11,469 bases of DNA from Candidatus Babelota bacterium (GTDB lineage: Bacteria; Dependentiae; Babeliae; Babeliales; JABCYS01), in the NCBI GenBank assembly GCA_013290085.1, contig JABCYS010000018.1, forward strand, positions 1 to 11,469. Reading direction: 5' to 3'. How positions within the stretch are numbered: position 1 is the stretch's first letter; each line of letters starts with the position of its first letter. Both the position numbers and the translations under genes were made by a program. Under the pieces are notes generated by a model. The model did not search any database. It was not told the origin of the DNA and saw only the letters and a list, made by a program, of their open reading frames with translations. Shown here one piece after another: positions 1 through 5,664 of the stretch.

Positions 1-992
1 GCCAAAAACCATGAGGATCCAGAAAGAGCTGATGCATAGAGCGTAACATCAAGCAATCCTGTCTGCTCAGCACCCTTAAATAATCCCAAGGTAGCAAGCA
101 TGGCCCTATACCCACCACCAGAACAACAAAAGGCAATACGTGGAAGTTCATCGTCTTCAAGCTTCATGTTCAGCATGGATTCCAAAGCTTTTTTTACCTT
201 TGGCAAGCGAGCGCTCAGATAAGCCTGTTCACCGGCACTGAGGGCCGTTCCTTGTGTAACAACCGCACGTTCAGGAAATCGCTTAGAAGCTAACTTGGTC
301 TGCAATTTTTCTTTTTGTTTATCAATGAACTTCCAAAAGAGAGCCTCTGGCATAATGGACACAAGCGGATATTTCACTTTCCATTCTAGGGCAGTAAACG
401 TCTTGATCGTTCCTTTATCATACGCCACATACAGTATTGGATACTGTCCCGTCACGAATGGCAACTCACCAACAATGAGCTTATTTAAATCACCTACACC
501 TAATTTTGGTTTTAAATCTTCTGGCTGTGTTGCAACAACAACTCGCTCCCAACCTTTAATGCGATGCAGAACTTTTCCCAGCCGCGTCCCCACGTTTCTT
601 TGCAAGGAAACCGGTGCGCCCGGTGCTATTTCTGAAATATCGCCTATGCGCGTTGCTACTGCAACCGGTTCAATTCTCTGATATAAAGCAACATAGACTG
701 GCTCATCAATTTCATTGAATACAAGTACCTTACCAGCCGCAAATTGTTCTACCGCTTCTGCACCTTTTTTTATTGCACCGCCAACCTCTTTTGCTACTTC
801 TTCAACTTTTTTCCCAAACTTCTTGAGCGGTCCGGTTTTGCCTGGAGCAGGTGATGGTTGAGGCGCGGCAGCAGCAGGCGACACGCTTTGTTGCGCCACT
901 AAACCTTCATCAAATTCTCCTTGCTCGCGGCTATATACCGGACTGCCTAAACAGATAGTCAGCGCCAATAAAAGTTTTATATTTTTTTTCAT
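1..992 (-). CDS. Secreted cytosolic phospholipase A2-like lysophospholipase, N-terminal part (gene runs off the window)
   Basis: Reading the minus strand from the ATG at 992 gives 330 uninterrupted codons to the window edge. Residues 1-21 form a signal peptide (MKKNIKLLLALTICLGSPVYS). An Ala/Pro-rich linker (about 36-51) and a Lys/Glu-rich amphipathic stretch (about 53-84) follow. The catalytic domain is recognisable from about residue 240. SGGGYR at 291-296 matches the cPLA2 oxyanion-hole motif SGGGxR, with Arg296 as the oxyanion Arg. ALSGSSW at 322-328 matches GLSGSTW, with Ser324 as the nucleophile. The catalytic Asp would lie beyond the window. In this family (PF01735) the enzyme cleaves fatty acyl chains from glycerophospholipids. 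AAGGG lies 6 bases before the ATG. The domain is common in eukaryotes and uncommon in bacteria, so with the signal peptide a role in attacking host membranes is plausible but inferred. The roughly 200 residues between linker and lipase domain are unrecognised. Confidence 0.85.
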   Translation of the reverse strand, partial: MKKNIKLLLALTICLGSPVYSREQGEFDEGLVAQQSVSPAAAAPQPSPAPGKTGPLKKFGKKVEEVAKEVGGAIKKGAEAVEQFAAGKVLVFNEIDEPVYVALYQRIEPVAVATRIGDISEIAPGAPVSLQRNVGTRLGKVLHRIKGWERVVVATQPEDLKPKLGVGDLNKLIVGELPFVTGQYPILYVAYDKGTIKTFTALEWKVKYPLVSIMPEALFWKFIDKQKEKLQTKLASKRFPERAVVTQGTALSAGEQAYLSARLPKVKKALESMLNMKLEDDELPRIAFCCSGGGYRAMLATLGLFKGAEQTGLLDVTLYASALSGSSWFL

Positions 993-1026
993 GCTCTCCC
1001 TTTTTTTCCTTATTTTTCAGCAAGCT

Positions 1027-1057
1027 TTGCATTCGTAACTTAATCCCATGCTATAAT
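1027..1057 (+). promoter_or_regulatory. Probable sigma70-type promoter of rpe (extended -10)
   Basis: A perfect TATAAT at 1052-1057 is preceded by TG one base upstream (1049-1050), forming an extended -10. A weak -35-like TTGCAT sits at 1027-1032, 19 bases away. Transcription would start near 1063, giving a leader of about 45 bases before the rpe ATG. The ribosome site AAGGA is at 1100-1104. The same 117-base gap must also hold the minus-strand promoter of the phospholipase gene, which I could not place with confidence. Confidence 0.6.
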
Positions 1058-1109
1058 TTTTTACAAAAGCAAATCAATTGTTTGGCGTTTTATTTGAAAA
1101 AGGATTGTC

Positions 1110-1760
1110 ATGATAAAAATTTTTCCTTCACTGATGGCAGCTAACCAACTGAACCTGGAACATGTGGTTAAGGCATTGGAATCTTATTGCGATGGATTTC
1201 ATCTGGATATTATGGACGATCATTTTGTACCAAACTTAAGCTTGAGTCCTGATACGGTAAATCAACTTGCACAACTTACTAACAAGCAACTGTCAGTGCA
1301 TTTAATGGTGGAAAGGCCGGAAGAAATTATTGCATCACTCAATTTAAAAAAAAATAATGTTGTGGCTTTTCATCTTGAAAGCACACAACATCCAGAAAAA
1401 CTCATTCAAGAAATAAAAAAAAGGAACCTTCTGGTAAGCATTGCACTCCGCCCAAAAACACCGCTGTCTTCTCTCTACCCGTATCTAAAAAAAATTGATC
1501 AGGTACTTATCATGACGGTAGAGCCAGGATTTTCTGGACAAAAAATAGTGCCGGCGGTCTTTAAAAAAATTGAGGAATTGAGTAATTACAAACAAGTTAA
1601 TGGTTTATTTCAACCTATAGCGGTTGATGGCGGCATTAATAAAGATACTATTAAACAACTGGTTAACCGTGGTGCAGAAATTTTTTCAGTTGGCTCCGCG
1701 ATTTTTGGGGCAAAGGATCCGGCAAGCGCACTTCAAGAATTGTATGACCAGGCAGCATAA
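1110..1760 (+). CDS. rpe: Ribulose-phosphate 3-epimerase
   Basis: Interconverts D-ribulose 5-phosphate and D-xylulose 5-phosphate in the cytoplasmic pentose phosphate pathway. The 216 residues match the usual length of this TIM-barrel family (about 210-230). Visible signatures are PSLMAA at 6-11, HLDIMDDHFVPN at 31-42, HLMVERP at 64-70, MTVEPGFSGQ at 135-144 and VDGGIN at 172-177. Metal and catalytic positions known in the family are present: His31, Asp33 (base), His64 and Asp173 (acid). The ATG at 1110 has AAGGA 5 bases upstream and the PSL strand begins at residue 6, so the start is secure. The gene has its own promoter and lies 38 bases before the AlkD-type gene. A diverged copy of its last codons sits downstream of that neighbour (2482-2538). 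Confidence 0.95.
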   Translation: MIKIFPSLMAANQLNLEHVVKALESYCDGFHLDIMDDHFVPNLSLSPDTVNQLAQLTNKQLSVHLMVERPEEIIASLNLKKNNVVAFHLESTQHPEKLIQEIKKRNLLVSIALRPKTPLSSLYPYLKKIDQVLIMTVEPGFSGQKIVPAVFKKIEELSNYKQVNGLFQPIAVDGGINKDTIKQLVNRGAEIFSVGSAIFGAKDPASALQELYDQAA

Positions 1761-1789
1761 AATATATAAGTACTACCACTAAAACAACG

Positions 1790-1798
1790 AGATTCTCT
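1790..1798 (+). repeat. AGATTCTCT leader motif before the alkD start
   Basis: These nine bases directly abut the ATG of the AlkD-type gene. The same nine bases occur at 9884-9892, one base before the DUF488 start, and at 10466-10474, downstream of DUF488. The motif is pyrimidine-rich and is not a Shine-Dalgarno sequence. It could be a recombination footprint, a shared leader element or chance. Confidence 0.4.
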
Positions 1799-2458
1799 AT
1801 GCTATCATCACTTGAACGAGCATTTACCGCATCAAAAAACCCCGCCATTGCGACACAACAAGCCGCCTACTTGAAAGAAAAATTTAATTTCTTTGGCTTA
1901 ACCAAACCCGTGCGGGCAGAAATTCAGAAAAAGATTTTTAAAGAACATGCCATCAAAAATTCAGTTGAGCTCCAAAAAAGCATTGAAGCTCTCTGGCATA
2001 AACAAGAGCGAGAGTTTCATTATGCCGCCATTGACTTAGCAATTCGCTACAAAAAATTATGGACGCCCGATTTTTTGCCCCTCTTTGACACCATGATCCG
2101 CACCCATTCCTGGTGGGACAGCGTTGATGCTATCGCGGCAAATATGGTTGGCCTAGTAGTCAAAAATAATCCAAACCTTCTAACCACCATGGACGCCTGG
2201 ATCGGAGATGACTATTTGTGGACCAGGCGCACCGCCCTGCTTTTTCAACTACGATGGAAAGAGGCAACTGACGAACAACGATTGTACGCCTACTGCAAAA
2301 AAACATTCCATGAAAAAGATTTTTTCATACGAAAAGCCATCGGCTGGGCATTGCGCGAATATTCAAAAACTAATCCCGCTTCAGTTAAAATATTTATCGA
2401 TACCAACAAAAATCTGATGAGCAACTTGAGTATTAGAGAAGGCAGCAAATATCTTTGA
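1799..2458 (+). CDS. alkD: AlkD-family DNA alkylation repair glycosylase (HEAT-like repeats)
   Basis: A 219-residue all-helical protein of the AlkD family, which removes N3- and N7-alkylated purines from DNA without flipping the base. Landmarks are FGLTKPVR at 32-39, HYAAIDLA at 74-81, SWWDSVD at 104-110, LWTRRTALL at 140-148 and FFIRKAIGWALREYSKTNP at 175-193. Trp106, Asp110, Arg143 or Arg144, and Trp183 occupy the places of the Bacillus cereus AlkD lesion-contact and catalytic residues (Trp109, Asp113, Arg148, Trp187), so the enzyme looks active. It is slightly shorter than B. cereus AlkD (237). The start at 1799 has no clear Shine-Dalgarno sequence, only ACGAG about 8 bases upstream. The gene lies 38 bases after rpe and probably shares its transcript. 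The rpe remnant downstream suggests that it was inserted behind rpe. Confidence 0.87.
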   Translation: MLSSLERAFTASKNPAIATQQAAYLKEKFNFFGLTKPVRAEIQKKIFKEHAIKNSVELQKSIEALWHKQEREFHYAAIDLAIRYKKLWTPDFLPLFDTMIRTHSWWDSVDAIAANMVGLVVKNNPNLLTTMDAWIGDDYLWTRRTALLFQLRWKEATDEQRLYAYCKKTFHEKDFFIRKAIGWALREYSKTNPASVKIFIDTNKNLMSNLSIREGSKYL

Positions 2459-2481
2459 TTAGCAGACTCTACTCTTTTTAA

Positions 2482-2538
2482 GCAAAAGATCCGGTCAAAG
2501 AAATTCAGGAATTATACGAACGGGCACGCGCTGAGTAG
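2482..2538 (+). pseudogene. Decayed duplicate of the rpe 3' end
   Basis: Nineteen codons read AKDPVKEIQELYERARAE and then TAG. The end of the intact Rpe reads AKDPASALQELYDQAA and then TAA. Nine of the first 15 residues are identical (AKDP, QELY and an Ala), and several differences are at synonymous third positions, so the copy is old. An in-frame TAA at 2479-2481 directly precedes it and no start or upstream homology is visible, so it is only a fragment. The AlkD-type gene is therefore bracketed by two rpe 3' ends. Chance similarity over so short a stretch cannot be fully excluded. Confidence 0.65.
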
Positions 2539-2560
2539 CGCAGACTTTTAAAAACAAAAA

Positions 2561-2632
2561 GTGGAGATGTCTAGACTTTCGCCTAATATGGCGTGCATAG
2601 CTTTCGCATCACACAACCAAGTACATCTCCAC
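2561..2632. repeat. Palindromic repeat unit 1
   Basis: GTGGAGATGT at 2561-2570 and ACATCTCCAC at 2623-2632 are perfect 10-base inverted arms around a 52-base interior. The interior has a small hairpin, CGCC/GGCG (2580-2593), and two near-direct copies of TAG(A)CTTTCGC. Unit 2 matches it at 66 of 70 positions. It could be a small structured RNA, a MITE-like element or a transcription barrier. Confidence 0.8.
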
Positions 2633-2640
2633 AATTTAGA

Positions 2641-2710
2641 TGGAGATGTCTAGACTTTCGTCTAATATGGCATGCATAGCTTTCGCAACACATAACCAAG
2701 TACATCTCCA
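2641..2710. repeat. Palindromic repeat unit 2
   Basis: TGGAGATGT at 2641-2649 and ACATCTCCA at 2702-2710 are perfect inverted arms. The unit is 70 bases and differs from unit 1 at four interior positions, with the arms unchanged. A 9-base spacer ending in ATTTAGA separates it from unit 1, and ATTTAGA also follows it. It is the best-preserved sister of unit 1 and indicates recent tandem duplication. Confidence 0.8.
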
Positions 2711-2717
2711 ATTTAGA

Positions 2718-2812
2718 TGGAGACGTTTAGACTTTCGCCTAAATACTATTTCTGCTTTCACAGGTAGTTAGTTAAAAGAACAAGCGAACCTGCCTTAGAA
2801 CTATCGTCTCCA
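2718..2812. repeat. Palindromic repeat unit 3, diverged and longer
   Basis: TGGAGACG at 2718-2725 and CGTCTCCA at 2805-2812 are perfect 8-base arms. The seventh arm base is C paired with G, where units 1 and 2 have T paired with A, so pairing was kept by a double change. The next bases (TTTAGACTTTCGCCTAA) match units 1 and 2. The interior then diverges and is about 25 bases longer. It contains its own CAGGT/ACCTG inverted pair (2761-2765 and 2787-2791). Confidence 0.7.
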
Positions 2813-2970
2813 CAATTTCAACTTATATTCATGCTAACAGATGCTTATTTCTAATTGCAACAATTTTATAAAAAAATATTTTTCGAGCAGTTATTCTTTT
2901 TTTGATTATGTAAATCAATTGCGCTAAGGAATTTTATTATTTGTGAGGGATTTGTCTTGATTTAATAACT

Positions 2971-3234
2971 TTATGTCAAAGATACAATCTTTTCATTCTG
3001 TAACATTTTTAGTTTATTTTCTCTTCCCCGATTGTAACCACCAACATCGCCATTTGCTTTGACCACCCTGTGGCAAGGTATAGCTGGATCAAAGTTTTTT
3101 GAGAGGATCATACCAACTGCACGAGAAGCTTTGGAATTACCGGCTAAAGCTGCTACCTGACCATACGTCATGGTTTGTCCTTGAGGAATTTTTTTTACGA
3201 TGGTTAGAACGCGTTGTTTAAATGATGTATCCAT
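2971..3234 (-). CDS. Minimal O6-alkylguanine-DNA alkyltransferase (catalytic domain only)
   Basis: An 87-residue protein consisting only of the C-terminal DNA-binding and methyl-acceptor domain of the Ogt/MGMT family, which transfers alkyl groups from O6-alkylguanine to its own cysteine. IPCHRVV at 52-58 carries the acceptor Cys54. Tyr24 (TYGQVA) and Arg38 (SRAVG) match the conserved Tyr and arginine finger that flip the base. The N-terminal domain of Ogt/Ada is absent. Alkyltransferase-like (ATL) proteins are of similar size but replace the Cys, usually with Trp. This one keeps it, so it may be a true suicide enzyme. AAAGGA lies 6 bases before the ATG. It is the last gene of the minus-strand block, 42 bases after the methyltransferase, and converges on the AlkD-type gene. 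Confidence 0.88.
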   Translation of the reverse strand: MDTSFKQRVLTIVKKIPQGQTMTYGQVAALAGNSKASRAVGMILSKNFDPAIPCHRVVKANGDVGGYNRGRENKLKMLQNEKIVSLT

Positions 3235-3276
3235 ATTAAATCCTTTTGAAAACTTAAAATTAAGCTCTTATGTTAA

Positions 3277-4008
3277 TCATGCTGGTTGCGCATGCACAAT
3301 ACGCGACAAGCCGGCATCATAAAATTTTTCTTCGTAGATGTGCACAATATTAAAACCAGCTTCGTTAAAAAGTTGTTCAAGTTCTTGATCGGTATACCAC
3401 ACAACTCTCACCAATTCCTGTTCGACCTGTTGCACGGCACCATCAACAATGAGTTCGTAGGTACACACAGCATCGGCGTGGTGCGAATGCTCATCTAGTA
3501 TTTGTCGTGTTGTAAGACGGATAGTTGTTCGACTATCAAGGCGCGCGGCGCGAACCGAAACAGGGTCGGCGCCAACTTTTGGCACAAAGGTATCAACAAG
3601 CAGATTGCCTTTGGCACTCATATGCGCACGGATATTTTTGAATGCTTTGACTGCTTGGTCTCGCTCATGGATAAGTTGGAATGATCCAACGGCTATCGTA
3701 ACAGTTGCGTACTGATGAGGAAGGTTTAAGTTTTCAAGCGATTGCTCGTAAAGTTCTGGCGGCGTTAGATTCAATGCCGCACACCGCTCGCGACACCGCG
3801 CAAGCATGTGGGAAGAAGCGTCTACCCCGTCAACAACATACCCGCGCTTGAGAAGTGGAATTTGTAATCTACCAGACCCCGACATAGCCTCGAGCACTCT
3901 TCCAGGATTTTTTTCAATGAATGCGGCATAAAAATCAACTTCTTTTTCAGACGCATAGCCTTCGGTTGCGTCATAAAATTGGCTGCAGAGATTTCCGTAG
4001 GTCGTCAT
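3277..4008 (-). CDS. Class I SAM-dependent methyltransferase, substrate unknown
   Basis: A 243-residue Rossmann-fold methyltransferase. Motif I is VLEAMSGSGRLQIPLL (38-53), where the usual first glycine is missing (EAMSGSG rather than ExGxGxG). The acidic ribose-binding residue is Asp63 in GVDASSHML. A DTFVP strand follows the usual motif III position. A more upstream TTG at 4071 is possible but would overlap the permease by 10 bases. The ATG at 4008 lies 53 bases after the permease stop and its product starts at the normal family position (YDATEGYASEKEVDFY). The Shine-Dalgarno sequence is weak (AGAGA). It follows the ABC exporter genes in the same orientation, so methylation of an exported small molecule, or resistance to one, is conceivable but not shown. 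Confidence 0.72.
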   Translation of the reverse strand: MTTYGNLCSQFYDATEGYASEKEVDFYAAFIEKNPGRVLEAMSGSGRLQIPLLKRGYVVDGVDASSHMLARCRERCAALNLTPPELYEQSLENLNLPHQYATVTIAVGSFQLIHERDQAVKAFKNIRAHMSAKGNLLVDTFVPKVGADPVSVRAARLDSRTTIRLTTRQILDEHSHHADAVCTYELIVDGAVQQVEQELVRVVWYTDQELEQLFNEAGFNIVHIYEEKFYDAGLSRIVHAQPA

Positions 4009-4061
4009 GTTGCATTCTCTAGTGAAAAATTTTTCATCGATTAGTTCAACGAACAGTCGCT

Positions 4062-4856
4062 TTAAACACAATCCATGCGGCGTTTAAACAACCACACACT
4101 CATCAACGTAGTCAGCGTGATAAACATCACCAGCGTTAAGGTACACAGCCACAACGATAAATACCCCTGCTGCCCCAAAATTGCAGCACGGCAACCTTCA
4201 TACGCGTAGATCCATGGCAAACAGCGAACAAAAATACCAAGCGGCGGAGAAGCTTTATACATTAAAGCCCACGAGGCAGTAAATCCATTTAAATAAAACA
4301 TTGGCCCAATCAGGCGAATCTCTAACCTGCTATGACCTTCTACTGTTTTTGTAATGACCGTTGTCCATAAAGCAAACATGCCAAAAAACAATGAAGAAGC
4401 AGCATATATCACAAAAAATTTAAGCAACGAAAAATTACTGAGATCAAATGAGCTGCCCAAAATAATTTTGCCAAGAAACAAGGCAACAACATTAAAAACC
4501 GCCGCCTGAATAGATAAAGATAAACCATTTTTCAACCACACCATCCAGTACGGTAAGGGCAAGGTAAGCTCGTATGCAATATTTTGTGGGCCTGCAAGGT
4601 CGCTGGCTATCGCAATAGATCCAGTCCATGCTTTGTAGCACCCCATCATAACTAACATGCTCACCACAGAAAACGTTCCATAATTTGCAGGCATACCCAG
4701 TGATTGAACAACGTATCCATTAACAAAGATAATAGCGGCGGGCCATGCCGACACATCTAACAGATTTTGGAAAAACTCTTTCCACAAAAATCTAATATCA
4801 AACCACAAAAGCCAACTAAATACTCGGATTGATGTAACAAATGCAGACCATGTCAT
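4062..4856 (-). CDS. ABC-2 type exporter permease
   Basis: A 264-residue integral membrane protein with about six hydrophobic segments (roughly 35-52, 60-80, 108-135, 143-165, 175-200 and 232-255), the layout of DrrB/NodJ-like ABC-2 permeases. It would form the pore for the ATPase encoded just upstream. The start chosen is the ATG at 4856. It has AGAGG upstream and lies 13 bases after the ATPase stop, whereas an in-frame start at 4916 would overlap that gene. The tight spacing indicates translation from one message and a common complex in the inner membrane. The substrate cannot be read from sequence; homologues export drugs, polysaccharides or lipids. Confidence 0.82.
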   Translation of the reverse strand: MTWSAFVTSIRVFSWLLWFDIRFLWKEFFQNLLDVSAWPAAIIFVNGYVVQSLGMPANYGTFSVVSMLVMMGCYKAWTGSIAIASDLAGPQNIAYELTLPLPYWMVWLKNGLSLSIQAAVFNVVALFLGKIILGSSFDLSNFSLLKFFVIYAASSLFFGMFALWTTVITKTVEGHSRLEIRLIGPMFYLNGFTASWALMYKASPPLGIFVRCLPWIYAYEGCRAAILGQQGYLSLWLCTLTLVMFITLTTLMSVWLFKRRMDCV

Positions 4857-4869
4857 ACCTATACCTCTC

Positions 4870-5598
4870 TTATTGTTCCGTTTGTTCTTGAACGAGCTGT
4901 AAGAATACATCTTCAAGTCGCGCCTTGTTGTACGAGCTCATCAATGCTTGCGGCGTATCCAATAACTTAACACGTCCAGCATGCAGCACACAGATTCTAT
5001 CGGATAAAATTTCCGCTTCATCAAGATAATGTGTCGTGAGCAGGACAGAAACACCTTGTTCCTTAAGGCCTTTTATGACCTCCCACAATTGTCTTCTAAT
5101 ATGTGCATCAAGCGCAACAGTTGGCTCATCCAAGATCACGAGACTCGGTCGATGCACCAGCGATCGCGCGATCAAGAGTCGCTGTTTGTAGCCACCGGAT
5201 AATATCGATGGATCTTTTGACGCATATTTTTCCAAATTAAACAGGTGTATCAGCTCATCTACGCGCTGCTGAATGTCGCTCCATTCCATTAAAAAGTAGC
5301 GGCCGGCAAATTCCAGATGCTCGCGCACGGTCATGTGCGAACTCAGATTTTGTTTTTGTGCACAAAAACCAAGCTTGCGTCGATACGCGATAACATCTTG
5401 GTAAATCGATGAGCCATTAAAAAGAACGTCGCCTGCGGTTGGTGGGTGCAGGGAGGCGACGATAGAAGACAAGGTTGTTTTTCCTGCGCCATTGACTCCG
5501 AGGAGAGAGACAATCTCACGTTGTTGCAAAGTCAGCGAGACATCGTCGAGAGCTTTGTAGTCCCCAAAGATTTTTGAAACATTTTTAACTTCTAACAT
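4870..5598 (-). CDS. ABC exporter ATP-binding protein (DrrA/CcmA type)
   Basis: A 242-residue single-domain ATPase that powers the neighbouring permease. All motifs are intact: Walker A GVNGAGKTT (34-42), Q-loop Gln81, signature LSGGYKQR (133-140), Walker B VILDEPTVALD (154-164) with catalytic Glu158, and H-loop His190 in TTHYLDEAE. The DEPTVALD form and the length of about 240 residues are typical of multidrug or polysaccharide ABC-2 exporters. A GTG at 5604 is in frame, but it overlaps the only Shine-Dalgarno-like AGG, so the ATG at 5598 is preferred. It lies 66 bases after the ABC-F gene and 13 bases before the permease. Confidence 0.9.
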   Translation of the reverse strand: MLEVKNVSKIFGDYKALDDVSLTLQQREIVSLLGVNGAGKTTLSSIVASLHPPTAGDVLFNGSSIYQDVIAYRRKLGFCAQKQNLSSHMTVREHLEFAGRYFLMEWSDIQQRVDELIHLFNLEKYASKDPSILSGGYKQRLLIARSLVHRPSLVILDEPTVALDAHIRRQLWEVIKGLKEQGVSVLLTTHYLDEAEILSDRICVLHAGRVKLLDTPQALMSSYNKARLEDVFLQLVQEQTEQ

Positions 5599-5664
5599 AG
5601 GCACCTGACTTTAAAAAAGAAGTTCCATGAACAGTTTTTATGAATTGTTTTTATTTTAGGTTAA

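Larger units (their letters stand above)
2459..2970. other. Gene-free 512-base stretch between convergent alkD and alkyltransferase genes
   Basis: The region contains, in order, a decayed rpe 3' end (2482-2538), three palindromic repeat units (2561-2812) and an AT-rich tail (about 2815-2970) in which I see no gene or convincing terminator. Both flanking genes end here, so the repeat stems may help stop transcription, although none is followed by a clear T-run. Confidence 0.7.

Noticed and set aside
295..681. Plus-strand open frame of 128 codons
   Set aside because: It lies entirely antisense to the phospholipase gene, whose own frame has clear catalytic motifs and a signal peptide. The plus-strand product resembles nothing.
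2561..2812. CRISPR array or tRNA cluster
   Set aside because: The repeated part is 70 bases with spacers of only 7-9 bases that are themselves similar, and no cas gene is nearby. No cloverleaf or CCA-like acceptor pairing fits.
2872..2883. AAAAATATTTTT palindrome as a terminator or origin element
   Set aside because: It is simple AT-rich sequence with no GC stem, no DnaA-box-like neighbours and no loop.
4009..4071. Longer methyltransferase starting at TTG 4071
   Set aside because: It would use a rare start, overlap the permease end and add 21 residues outside the fold. The ATG at 4008 gives a normal family N-terminus.
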